Shown: one piece after another, positions 37,330-45,930 of the stretch
Position numbering within the stretch: the stretch's first letter is position 1
Layout of the letters: every line of letters begins with the position of its first letter
Assembly (NCBI RefSeq): GCF_022378355.1
Contig: NZ_JAKMAJ010000004.1
Location: 186,001-250,000 of the forward strand
Reading direction: 5' to 3'
Source of the DNA: Brenneria bubanii
GTDB lineage: Bacteria > Pseudomonadota > Gammaproteobacteria > Enterobacterales > Enterobacteriaceae
DNA length: 64,000 nucleotides
Translations under genes and position numbers: made by a program
Notes under the pieces: generated by a model
What the model was told of the DNA's origin: nothing
The model's database searches: none
The model's input: the letters and a program-made list of their open reading frames with translations, nothing else

Positions 37330-38103
37330 ATGTCAGAAAAAAAATTAGTGATTACCGAACTGCATAAACATTATGGCGAACATGAAGTGCTGAAGGGGAT
37401 TTCGCTGTCTGCCGAGGCCGGTGACGTTATTTCGATAATCGGTTCTTCTGGTTCGGGGAAAAGCACGTTTCTGCGCTGTATCAACTTTCTGGAAAAGCCG
37501 AGCGAAGGAACCATTTGGGTCAATGGTCAGGAAATTCGGCTGGTTCGCGATAAAGACGGACAGTTGAAAGTGTTCGACAAAAAGCAGCTCCAGCTATTAC
37601 GCACGCGTCTGACCATGGTGTTTCAGCATTTCAACCTGTGGAGCCATATGACGGTGCTGGAAAACGTGATGGAAGCGCCGATTCAGGTTTTGGGGATCGA
37701 AAAGGCGGAAGCGAGGGAACGTGCGATACGCTATCTGACCAAGGTGGGGATTGATGAGATGGCGCGCGCCAAATATCCGGCCAATCTCTCCGGCGGCCAG
37801 CAGCAGCGCGTCTCGATTGCGCGCGCGTTGGCAATGGAGCCGGAGGTGCTGTTGTTTGATGAACCGACATCGGCGCTCGATCCCGAACTGGTGGGCGAAG
37901 TCTTGAAAATCATGCAGCAACTGGCGGAAGAGGGAAAAACCATGATCGTGGTCACCCATGAAATGGAGTTCGCCCGCCATGTTTCCACTCAGGTGCTTTT
38001 TCTGCATCAGGGACTGATTGAAGAGCAGGGATCGCCGGAGGATGTCTTTGGCAATCCGCAAAGTCCGCGGTTACGGCAATTTCTCTCGGGCGCGCTGAAA
38101 TAA
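37330..38103 (+). CDS. hisP: Histidine/basic amino acid ABC transporter ATPase HisP
   Basis: A 257-residue ATPase. Walker A IGSSGSGKSTFLRCIN, the LSGGQQQRVSIARAL signature and Walker B VLLFDEPTSALDPELVGE are intact. HisP-specific stretches include NGQEIRLVRDKDGQL and FQHFNLWSHMTVLENVMEAP. It ends the probable ast-his transcript. No HisJ/ArgT-type binding-protein gene is present next to it, so the importer must borrow a binding protein encoded elsewhere. Confidence 0.94.
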   Translation: MSEKKLVITELHKHYGEHEVLKGISLSAEAGDVISIIGSSGSGKSTFLRCINFLEKPSEGTIWVNGQEIRLVRDKDGQLKVFDKKQLQLLRTRLTMVFQHFNLWSHMTVLENVMEAPIQVLGIEKAEARERAIRYLTKVGIDEMARAKYPANLSGGQQQRVSIARALAMEPEVLLFDEPTSALDPELVGEVLKIMQQLAEEGKTMIVVTHEMEFARHVSTQVLFLHQGLIEEQGSPEDVFGNPQSPRLRQFLSGALK

Positions 38104-38148
38104 ACCGCCGGCATCACCGGCCCGGCCGCCATCCGGACTGACGGCCAT

Positions 38149-39129
38149 TCACGCCGCATCCGTCAGCGTACGCCGCGGTTTCCCGGCCACAAACGCCTGG
38201 ATATTCTCAACCGCCTGCGTGAAGTAGGTTCGATAGTTATCATCGGCCACATAGCCGAGATGCGGCGTCGCCAGCACATTGGGCAGCGTGCGCAATGGGT
38301 GGGCGGCGGGGAGCGGTTCTATATCGAAAACGTCCAGTCCGGCGCCGGCAATCTGCCCAGCGCGCAGCGCGTGCAACAGGGCGGATTGATCGATAATCGC
38401 CGCCCTTGAGGTGTTAATCAGCAGTGCCGAAGATTTCATCCGCGCCAGTTCCGCCGCACCGAGTAAACCTCGCGTGCGTTCGCCAAGCACCAGATGAATC
38501 GACAGGATATCGCTGCTGCTTAGCAGCGCCTCCTTTGAGGCGGCGAGCGTGACGCCCTGTTGCGCGGCATGCGCCGCCGTCAGGTGGTGGCTCCAGGCGC
38601 TGACCTCCATACCGAAGGCCTGCGCAATGCGCGCCATTCTCTGACCGGTTTTACCCAGTCCCAGCAAGCCCAGTTTTTTGCCGCTCAGCCCGATGCCGAC
38701 GGTGCTTTGCCACGGCCCGTTGCCCCGTAGCGTCTGGCTTTCGGTGACCAGATGCCGCGCCAGCCCGAGGATTAGCGACCAGGCGAGCTCAACCGGCGCC
38801 GCCGAACCGCTGTCGGTGCCGCATACGGTCACGCCGTGGGCTTTCGCCGCCGCCAGATCGATGGCGGCATTGCGCATGCCGGAGGTGATTAGCAGTTTTA
38901 AGCGGGGAAGTCGGGAGAACAGCGACGCGCTGAACGGCGTGCGTTCGCGCATAACCACCAGAATATCCGCTTCGGCCAGCACGACGGACAGCCTTTCTTC
39001 ATCGTCAATATGCTGCGTCAGCGAGCGGCATTCCACCTGAGGAGCCAGCGCCGACCAATCGGCGAACGACAGCGCGACGTTCTGATAATCATCGATAATG
39101 CGGCACTGCAACGGCAAGGATGCGGACAT
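38149..39129 (-). CDS. D-isomer-specific 2-hydroxyacid dehydrogenase
   Basis: A 326-residue NAD-dependent dehydrogenase of the D-2-hydroxyacid family. The Rossmann motif is LGLLGLGKTGQRMARIAQAFG. The catalytic Arg lies in LINTSRAAIIDQSAL, the Glu in AGLDVFDIEPLP and the His in VLATPHLGYVADD, so the catalytic triad is intact. Members reduce 2-ketoacids such as glyoxylate, hydroxypyruvate or phenylpyruvate. The ATG at 39129 (MSASLPLQCR) is chosen; one 18 bases upstream is also in frame. It is convergent with hisP and appears monocistronic. Substrate is unassigned. Confidence 0.85.
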   Translation of the reverse strand: MSASLPLQCRIIDDYQNVALSFADWSALAPQVECRSLTQHIDDEERLSVVLAEADILVVMRERTPFSASLFSRLPRLKLLITSGMRNAAIDLAAAKAHGVTVCGTDSGSAAPVELAWSLILGLARHLVTESQTLRGNGPWQSTVGIGLSGKKLGLLGLGKTGQRMARIAQAFGMEVSAWSHHLTAAHAAQQGVTLAASKEALLSSSDILSIHLVLGERTRGLLGAAELARMKSSALLINTSRAAIIDQSALLHALRAGQIAGAGLDVFDIEPLPAAHPLRTLPNVLATPHLGYVADDNYRTYFTQAVENIQAFVAGKPRRTLTDAA

Positions 39130-39294
39130 GGGAAGCCTTATTGGCAACGGAGAAAACCTGATTAGGGTTATAGCATCGATGGCGAAAATCCAACAGCCCG
39201 CAAGAATGCAGGGATCCCCGGCCGCTGGATTATGCAGGCGGTGGCGACCCCTTGAAAGGTTATCCGACCGGGCGGCGTGCCGTCGGTGACGTCG

Positions 39295-41043
39295 TCATTT
39301 CATAAAAGCATAGGGGTGATAGAAGTCTTCACCCAGCCAGGCGTAATGGTTGTGGATCGTCGGCAAGGCTCTACGCACATAGGATGACGCCCGATCGACC
39401 TCTCCGCTGCCGCTGTAGACCGCATACTCGGGATAAGGATAAACCGGGCGTGAGGCGGTGTGGGCCGGGATGGTTTCAACGCGCATCTCTTGTGGTTTGG
39501 CGGGCATTTTCGCCGGCTTGCCCGCGGCGCTGGTCGGCTGACCGAAGCTATTATGCTGCCGTGGCGAGGCCTGCCAGGCGGTGATGCCGTCCGGCGCCGT
39601 CCCTTGTTCAACCCAGTTCATCATCGGCGTCAGGAAGTCCACCAGACTCGGCCCCTCTCCCCCTGAACAGTGATAGACGCCGGGCAGGAGATAAAGACGT
39701 TCAAAGCGCTGACGTTGCGTTTCCCCCATCTCCTGCCCCAGCGCTTGATGATAGGCGATGGAGTTCAGCGGCGAAATATGCGGATCGGCCCAGCCGTGCC
39801 AGATAATCAGCTTGCCGCCGGCTTCGGCGAAGGCGCGCAGATCGGGATTGGTGGCGTCATAAAGCGCGTGGAGCTTACTCAATCGCGCGAAAGTCGCCTG
39901 GTCAAACTTCAAATCCTGCAGCGTAAAATCGGCGGATGGATTGGGCGTGAAGTTCATATAACGCAGCGAGGAGAGCGAAATGGATTGGCTCAATACCGCG
40001 CCGTCGGCCTGCCGCGGAATAAACACGCCCTCCCAGGCCAGCTCTGAGCCATATTGCGGGCCGGCCACAATCAGTTTTTTACCGCTTTTGGCCTCTCGCG
40101 GGCCGTCGTACAGCTTATGCAATGCCGTTAACTGCGCGTCGGTGAGACACTGGCCGTCTGCATTTTGCCGATTATTGTCGCAGCGTAGCGGGCTGAAGTC
40201 CGGCTGACAGGATTGCGGATCGGCGATTAAGCCATCCTGTTGTCCATCCAGCATATCGCACTGCGTCAACACCGCCTGATGAATCATCGGCAATTGCGCG
40301 GCGGTAATGAGCGCTTTGCCGTCCGGCCCGCGATTGCTGATCACCTGCCAGGCATGATACAGGGCGTTTTGCGCCTGGAAATTCATCGCTGCCGCGCCGG
40401 CGATGATGCCGTTGAAATCCAGCGGGAAGCGCTGGGCTTCCATTAAGGCTTCCCGGCCGCCGTCGGAACAACCGTTGAAATAAGACCAGGCGGCGGGCTG
40501 ATGGTAGTAGGCGGCGATCAGTTTTTTGGCGGCGACGGCGGTCAGGTGTACGCCGCGCCAGGCAAAATCACTGCGTTTTTGCCGATCTTTGCCGAAATCA
40601 TCTTCCTGCGCGCTGTGGCCCATGTCGGAGGAGGCGAGGGCAAAGGCGTTGTCTTGCAGGGGAGCGCACCCCGCCGCCGCGCCGGCCTGTAGATTGATTT
40701 GACCGCACAGGCCGCCGCAGCCGAGCTGCATATAGCGCCGGCTCCAGTTTTCCGTCGGCAACAGGAGCTTAAACCCTATCTCCGGCGCCAGCGTGCCTTC
40801 AATTTGACACCATTGACTGTTATTCACCGTGGCGACCTGAGCCGACGTGATCAGACTGCCTTTTCCGCCAATTTCCGTTAAATCGAGGCTTCTCAGCGTG
40901 GCGCACTCAACCGCCGGTTTGACGATATCCAGTTGCGGCGCGGTCGCTGCCCGTGCGGTTTGCGGCGTCAATCCTGCCAGCGAGAGCAAAAAGAGCGGAA
41001 AAAACAGTAAACGACCGACCGTATTTTTTATCCTGCCTACCAT
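39295..41043 (-). CDS. Secreted tannase/feruloyl esterase family hydrolase
   Basis: A 582-residue exported alpha/beta hydrolase of the tannase and feruloyl esterase family. A signal peptide is clear: basic start MVGRIKNTVGR, hydrophobic LLFFPLFLLSLAGL, cleavage after TARA near residue 33. The nucleophile is in FNGCSDGGREALMEAQRFP. The acid is in WHGWADPHISPLNS and the histidine in PGVYHCSGGEGPS, with the paired cysteines (C beside S and C beside H) typical of the family. Known members cleave gallate or ferulate esters from tannins and plant cell walls. The ATG at 41043 follows AAGGAAT; an in-frame ATG at 41067 is alternative. It seems monocistronic. Confidence 0.88.
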   Translation of the reverse strand: MVGRIKNTVGRLLFFPLFLLSLAGLTPQTARAATAPQLDIVKPAVECATLRSLDLTEIGGKGSLITSAQVATVNNSQWCQIEGTLAPEIGFKLLLPTENWSRRYMQLGCGGLCGQINLQAGAAAGCAPLQDNAFALASSDMGHSAQEDDFGKDRQKRSDFAWRGVHLTAVAAKKLIAAYYHQPAAWSYFNGCSDGGREALMEAQRFPLDFNGIIAGAAAMNFQAQNALYHAWQVISNRGPDGKALITAAQLPMIHQAVLTQCDMLDGQQDGLIADPQSCQPDFSPLRCDNNRQNADGQCLTDAQLTALHKLYDGPREAKSGKKLIVAGPQYGSELAWEGVFIPRQADGAVLSQSISLSSLRYMNFTPNPSADFTLQDLKFDQATFARLSKLHALYDATNPDLRAFAEAGGKLIIWHGWADPHISPLNSIAYHQALGQEMGETQRQRFERLYLLPGVYHCSGGEGPSLVDFLTPMMNWVEQGTAPDGITAWQASPRQHNSFGQPTSAAGKPAKMPAKPQEMRVETIPAHTASRPVYPYPEYAVYSGSGEVDRASSYVRRALPTIHNHYAWLGEDFYHPYAFMK

Positions 41044-41496
41044 GAGTATTCCTTTTTCACTATGCATGAGTTTCACCCCGGAAAGTATAAAGAGAAACTG
41101 ACCGCCGGCCGTGAAGCCTTGCCGATCGCGAATGTAATAATTATCGCAGACAATGTAATGAAGTATGTAGGCGCGACCGGGGCGCCTCTGTCGCTCGCAG
41201 CCCGTCGTCAGCGGTTCTCCGCGATCATTCTCTTGTTTTCTCTCCACCTGTCGGAGGTGTCGCCATCCCGGCATCGCGTTTTTATCGCTTGCGATTAAGA
41301 TATATCATGAATATATTTTAAAGCCTTGGCGAGAATGATTCCTGTTTGTTTTTACCGACGTCAAACGGCCCGCTATAGGCCAGAAAGGGAAGGGCTGAAC
41401 CTCCCCGTCATAGCGCTAGTCGCACCGCCACTTCGCTAGCGCCGCGCGTAGCTCCATCGTTGCGACGACGGTCAAAGTTTGAGTAAGCACTCAGTG
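41044..41496. other. Intergenic region upstream of the tannase-family gene
   Basis: About 450 bp separating divergent units. A separated inverted repeat GCGCTAG (41413-41419) / CTAGCGC (41436-41442) is present. An AT-rich patch around 41295-41330 could carry promoters. The frame of the tannase-family gene stays open upstream to 41274 without a plausible start. No gene is recognised. Confidence 0.4.
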
Positions 41497-41654
41497 ATGT
41501 CTCATCTACAACATAAGCATATCCTCATTATCGGCGGCAGTTCCGGTATTGGTTTCACATCGCGCGACAGGCGGCCGACTACCCCTTTTTAATGAAGAGC
41601 GATTTTATTACCGGGCAACAGATTGCGGTGGATGGCGGGATTATGCTGAATTAA
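41497..41654 (+). pseudogene. Deletion remnant of a short-chain dehydrogenase/reductase
   Basis: The ATG at 41497 encodes MSHLQHKHILIIGGSSGIGF, the N-terminus of a short-chain dehydrogenase with the GGSSGIG cofactor motif. The reading then breaks near 41557. The final stretch, in another frame and ending at the TAA at 41652, encodes SDFITGQQIAVDGGIMLN, the SDR C-terminus. About 200 middle codons, including the catalytic Tyr-x3-Lys, are missing and the two ends are out of frame. It is therefore a non-functional internal-deletion remnant. It lies 35 bp before yqjH. Confidence 0.8.
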
Positions 41655-41689
41655 AGTTTTGCCACCACGTCGAACCAAGGAGAATGATT

Positions 41690-42484
41690 TTGCGTAATAG
41701 CAACCAAGAAAAAAACAGCCGTATTCCACAACGCGTGCGTAACGAACTGCGCATTCGTCCCGTTGAGGTGGTCGGTAAGCAAAAGATCGCTGACCGCTTT
41801 TACCGTATTGAATTCACCGGTGAGGCGCTGGCGGGATTTACTTCCTTAGGCTTTGACGATCACACCAAAGTGTTTTTTCCCGATCCTGACACCGGGGTGC
41901 TGCCTTTGCCCGCAGTGACCGAACAGGGCGTGAGCTGGCAAGATGGCGTGCGGCCGATCGGCCGCGATTACACGCCGCTCTATTTTGATGGACAGCGCAA
42001 TAGCCTGACGATTGATTTCTACATCCATCAGGGCGGCGTCGCCAGCCGCTGGGCTGCCCAGGCAAAAACGGGGGATGGTCTGGTGGTGGGCGGACCGCGC
42101 GGTTCTCTGGTGGTGCCGACGGATTACGCTTTTCAGCTTTATGTCTGCGACGAAAGCGGTCTGCCGGCGTTTAAGCGCCGCTTGCCGGATATCCAGGCTG
42201 AACACATTAAGCTGTTCGCCTTTACCGATGAAGCGATCGGGCTGGCGTATCTCGACGATCTCAGCGGCGTTGAGGTCAGCTGGCTGGGCAGCGGCAATAT
42301 GCAGCCGGACAATTTGACCCGCCTGATTGAGACGCTGGATAATACCTACCTGCCCGACGAGGATTACTTCATCTGGCTGACCGGCGAGGGCGACGCGGTC
42401 AAAGCGCTGAGCGACTATTTCATCGTCCAGCGCGAACGGGACGCCGATTTCGTTCGCGCGGTGGCCTACTGGCACCAGAAATAA
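41690..42484 (+). CDS. yqjH: NADPH-dependent ferric-chelate reductase, siderophore-interacting protein family
   Basis: A 264-residue FAD flavoprotein closely resembling E. coli YqjH, which reduces ferric siderophores and ferric citrate in the cytoplasm. Landmarks are PQRVRNELRIRPVEV, GFDDHTKVFFPDPD, the FAD-binding RDYTPLYFD, DFYIHQGGVASRWA, VGGPRGSLVVPTDYAFQLYVCDESGLPA and DYFIWLTGEGDAVK. The start is uncertain: TTG at 41690 has an AAGGAG seven bases upstream, while ATG at 41684 sits only one base from it. A PadR regulator follows 96 bp downstream on the same strand. Confidence 0.9.
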   Translation: MRNSNQEKNSRIPQRVRNELRIRPVEVVGKQKIADRFYRIEFTGEALAGFTSLGFDDHTKVFFPDPDTGVLPLPAVTEQGVSWQDGVRPIGRDYTPLYFDGQRNSLTIDFYIHQGGVASRWAAQAKTGDGLVVGGPRGSLVVPTDYAFQLYVCDESGLPAFKRRLPDIQAEHIKLFAFTDEAIGLAYLDDLSGVEVSWLGSGNMQPDNLTRLIETLDNTYLPDEDYFIWLTGEGDAVKALSDYFIVQRERDADFVRAVAYWHQK

Positions 42485-42580
42485 CGCTATCTTCCCTGCT
42501 TGTCGGAACGCCACCTGTGTTGAACTTTGCCGGGCGGCGGACTACTATCAACGCCCCTTTACCTTATGGCTTAGACCGGC

Positions 42581-43123
42581 ATGAAATATCAGCAATCTTC
42601 CCCTTCAGGGCACTCCGACGCCGAACGGCGTTCGGCATGCGTTAACGGGCGCAGAAAACGTCGCGATAAAATGCTTGATGCCAACGACATCCGGTTATTG
42701 ATCCTGTACTTCCTGTCGCAAAACGCGGCCCATGGCTATGAGCTGATCAAATCCATCGAGGAACTCTCCAAAGGTGAATATACGCCAAGCCCGGGAATCA
42801 TCTATCCGAGTCTCGCTCTGCTGGAAGAAACCGGATGTATCGGCGCGCTGGACGATCGGGCGACGCGCAAGGCCTACACGTTGAAAGAGGAAGGGCGGAG
42901 CATGCTGCGACAAAGTCAGGGAAATTTAGTCGCCGTTATCCAGCGCTTAACGTCGCTGGCTATTCTGGTGAATAACCGCAGTATTCCCGAAGTTGATCGC
43001 GCCATTTACAATATGAAAACCGCGCTAAACGCCCGTCTTTCCAGCCAGGGCCTTTCCCAGCAAACGCTCCATGCCATTATTGATGCGATGGATGAAGCGG
43101 CAAAAAAAATAGAGCGCAGCTGA
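42581..43123 (+). CDS. PadR-family transcriptional regulator, YqjI-like
   Basis: A 180-residue PadR regulator. The winged-helix domain covers about residues 34-110, with LLILYFLSQNAAHGYELIKSIEEL, YTPSPGIIYPSLALLEETG and KAYTLKEEG, close to E. coli YqjI. The C-terminal helical dimerisation segment follows. YqjI normally has a His/Cys-rich N-terminal extension that binds nickel; here the first 33 residues are basic and have only one His and one Cys. So metal sensing, if any, must differ. It is co-directional with yqjH rather than divergent. Start is taken at 42581; ATG at 42671 would give the bare domain. Confidence 0.82.
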   Translation: MKYQQSSPSGHSDAERRSACVNGRRKRRDKMLDANDIRLLILYFLSQNAAHGYELIKSIEELSKGEYTPSPGIIYPSLALLEETGCIGALDDRATRKAYTLKEEGRSMLRQSQGNLVAVIQRLTSLAILVNNRSIPEVDRAIYNMKTALNARLSSQGLSQQTLHAIIDAMDEAAKKIERS

Positions 43124-43293
43124 TTTTTATTTTTACACGATTTGTTGCCGCCAGTCCTGACGCTGTCTCGCCAACATGTTAAATCCAATGCGCGACAACC
43201 TGAATGTCATTTTAAATTAATGTAAAATTTTTGCTTTATCTCAAAATACACAGGTATTGTGAGGGTTTGTTGCTTAGTTAGGGAGAAATCCGC

Positions 43294-43848
43294 ATGTCGA
43301 AGCCAGACCGTTTTTCCGGCGCGCAGATTGCGTTGCACTGGGCCGTATTTATTCTTCTTATCGTGACTTACGCCACCATAGAACTGCGCGGCCTGGCTCC
43401 ACGCGGAACCCTTGCCCGTCAGATTGTGATGGGTCTGCATTTTAGCTGCGGCTTTACCATTCTGCTGCTGATGATTGCGCGCCTGTTTTATAAGATAAAA
43501 AAACCGACGCCGCCGGTTGAACCGCCTTATCCGCGCTGGCAGCACTATCTGGCGCATCTGACGCACGGACTGATTTACGCGCTTTTTCTGGCCTTGCCGA
43601 TTCTCGGCGTTGCTTCACGCTATCTGCGCGGCAATGAGTGGGCGTTGTTCGGCATTAGCATGCCGGCGGCGTCGACGCCGAATCCCGAACTGGCCGGTTC
43701 GCTGATTGATCTTCATGAAACGCTGGCGCCGTTGGGATACTGGCTGATTGGTCTGCACGTCTGCGCGGCGTTGTTCCACCACTACTTCATGCGCGACAAC
43801 ACGCTGCTGAGAATGATGCCCGCCAAGAGAAAACGGACATCGGCATAA
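43294..43848 (+). CDS. Cytochrome b561
   Basis: A 184-residue integral membrane di-heme cytochrome b of the prokaryotic b561 (CybB) family. Four membrane helices are apparent, and the candidate heme-ligand histidines are in QIALHWAVFILL, VMGLHFSCGF, DLHETLAPLGYW and IGLHVCAALFHHYF. Proteins of this family pass electrons between quinol and periplasmic partners; CybB of E. coli acts as a superoxide:quinone oxidoreductase (known). A GGGAG ribosome site precedes the ATG. It has no evident operon partner. Confidence 0.9.
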   Translation: MSKPDRFSGAQIALHWAVFILLIVTYATIELRGLAPRGTLARQIVMGLHFSCGFTILLLMIARLFYKIKKPTPPVEPPYPRWQHYLAHLTHGLIYALFLALPILGVASRYLRGNEWALFGISMPAASTPNPELAGSLIDLHETLAPLGYWLIGLHVCAALFHHYFMRDNTLLRMMPAKRKRTSA

Positions 43849-44373
43849 TGCCTTTCCTGTTTAACCCGGCCGGAACAGACACACAGCGCGCCGCTGGTCA
43901 AATGTTGCGGATATTCCATCAAACTTATTATGCTAAATAAGAGTGGATGCTACGCCCAGAAATACATGAATGGCCGGTGAGTCACGTCAGCATCGCTGAT
44001 GTAATGAGCATTACCCATTGTGAATAATAAAGTCTGGCCTTGATAGGCCAGCCCCCGCTTACTGAATTTATTGCACCGCGGCAGAACATACGCCCTGCTT
44101 TGACGGCGCAATTTGCTGCACTGGCGACATAAGACGTCAACCCTGCCGGATTTAATTCACTACCACCCACGCGTTATTCTGCATATAAAAAATAAATGTT
44201 TTTTTATCAATCCAATATGTGGCACAAAGCCTGCTAGACAGAAGATATGGCCGCGTTTTACAACCCATTGACATGCCTGTACGTAAAAAACACCGGCGGC
44301 AGGGGCGGGGGCCAGGATTCCTTTTTGCAGAACTGCCTGAGGCGCCGGGCAGTTTGTGACCTGATGGAGAATA
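43849..44373. other. Intergenic region between cytochrome b561 and amidase genes
   Basis: About 525 bp. A small stem CTGGCC/GGCCAG lies at 44034-44051 with a TTGATA-type loop. Two short open frames (62 and 92 codons) have no recognised family. AT-rich DNA at about 44185-44215 may contain the amidase promoter. Nothing else is identified. Confidence 0.4.
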
Positions 44374-45849
44374 ATGTTGTCTTATTCCACGATGAATATG
44401 CCGCTTGGCGAGACTGCCGATATCGTCGAGCTGAGCGCCCTGGCGTTGGCCGAAAAAATTCGAACCGCAACGCTATCCTGCCGCGAGGTAATGGAAGCCT
44501 ATCTGGCGCAGATCGATCGGTTTAATCCAGGTATTAACGCCATTGTTTCCCGCGTGGCGTCAGCTAGCTTACTGGCGCAGGCCGACCAGCGCGATGCGGA
44601 ACTGGCGCAGGGAAACTATCGCGGTATTCTGCATGGTCTGCCTCAGGCGCCGAAGAATTTGGCGCCGGTCAAAGGGATGGTCACGACGCTGGGATCGCCG
44701 TTATTCAAAAATCAGGTATCCGCTCACGATAGTTTGAGTATCGAGCGGATACGCGCCGCCGGCGCTATTTTTATCGGGCGCACCAATACGTCTGAATTTG
44801 GTTTGGGCTCCCATAGCTATAACCCGGTTCACGGCGTGACGCGCAATCCGTGGGATCGCGCACGCTCGGCGGGCGGCAGCAGCGGCGGGGCGGCTGCCGC
44901 GCTGGCGGCGCGCATGCTGCCCGTCGCCGACGGCAGCGATATGATGGGCTCTTTGCGCAATCCCGCCGCCTTCAATAATGTTTTCGGCCTGCGGCCATCG
45001 CAGGGTCGGGTGCCCCATGGCCTTGGCGGCGAATTATTTCTTCAGCAGCTTTCCACCGACGGCCCGATGGCGCGCAATATTCCCGATCTGACCATGATGC
45101 TGCAACTGATGTCCGGTCCCGATCCGCGGATTCCCTTATCCCTCAGGAGCAAACCGGAAGATTTCAGCCGTAGCCTGACGCGCGATGTTGCCGGCTTGCG
45201 CATCGGCTGGCTGGGGGATCTGGCGGGCTATTTGCCGATGGAAAGCAAGGTGTTGTCGACGTGCGCCAACGCCTTAACCACGTTCTCCGCTATCGGCTGT
45301 CAGGTTTCGTCAGCTTCGCTGGGCATATCGCCCGAGGCGCTATGGAACAGCTGGGTGACGCTGCGCTCGTTTCTGGTCGCCGGCAACCTCGCCGCCAGCT
45401 ATGAGGATAAGAACAAACGGGCGTGGCTGAAACCGGAGGCGATTTGGGAAATCGAACAAGGATTGGCGCTATCCTCCCAGGATATTTATCGCGCGTCGGT
45501 CACGCGCAGCGCCTGGTATCGCCGCTTGATGATCTTGTTCAGCCAGTATGATTTTCTGGTGCTGCCCAGCAGCCAGGTCGCGCCTTTCCCGGTGGAACAG
45601 CATTGGCCGACGGAAATCGGCGATCGCCGCATGGATACCTACCATCGCTGGATGGAAGTGGTGATTCTGGCCTCGCTGGCTGGCGCGCCCGCCCTCAGCG
45701 TGCCTGCCGGTTTTACTGCCGATGGCCTACCGGTCGGGGTACAGATCATCGGCCCGCCGCAAGAGGATTTCGCGGTGCTGCAACTGGGGCAGGCTTACGA
45801 TCAGGCCAGCGGTTGGAGTCGGCGAAAAGCGGTCTTATGGCAAGATTAG
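44374..45849 (+). CDS. Amidase signature family hydrolase
   Basis: A 491-residue amidase of the Ser-cisSer-Lys family. The Lys is in GLPQAPKNLAPVKG (Lys94), where K-N replaces the usual K-D. The cis-Ser is in AGGSSGGAAAALAAR. The nucleophile region is DGSDMMGSLRNPAAFNN, a variant of GSDTGGSIR. The end ALSVPAGFTADGLPVGVQIIGPP is typical. Family members hydrolyse C-N amide bonds in aliphatic or aryl amides, and some transamidate Glu-tRNA. It lacks a gatC/gatB context and is not GatA. The ATG at 44374 follows TGGAGA. Substrate is unknown; it is convergent with the hydrolase gene at 45931. Confidence 0.88.
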   Translation: MLSYSTMNMPLGETADIVELSALALAEKIRTATLSCREVMEAYLAQIDRFNPGINAIVSRVASASLLAQADQRDAELAQGNYRGILHGLPQAPKNLAPVKGMVTTLGSPLFKNQVSAHDSLSIERIRAAGAIFIGRTNTSEFGLGSHSYNPVHGVTRNPWDRARSAGGSSGGAAAALAARMLPVADGSDMMGSLRNPAAFNNVFGLRPSQGRVPHGLGGELFLQQLSTDGPMARNIPDLTMMLQLMSGPDPRIPLSLRSKPEDFSRSLTRDVAGLRIGWLGDLAGYLPMESKVLSTCANALTTFSAIGCQVSSASLGISPEALWNSWVTLRSFLVAGNLAASYEDKNKRAWLKPEAIWEIEQGLALSSQDIYRASVTRSAWYRRLMILFSQYDFLVLPSSQVAPFPVEQHWPTEIGDRRMDTYHRWMEVVILASLAGAPALSVPAGFTADGLPVGVQIIGPPQEDFAVLQLGQAYDQASGWSRRKAVLWQD

Positions 45850-45930
45850 GCAAACAGACGCGGTGTTCGCATCACGTCCATTAGGCGGCGGTTTCTCTGC
45901 GCGGTCGGCGGGATGGGTTTCGCCAGGGCG

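Noticed and set aside
41549-41689. 45-codon N-terminal extension of yqjH
   Set aside because: It reads through the SDR remnant in another frame and has no resemblance to YqjH; the AAGGAG site lies at 41677.
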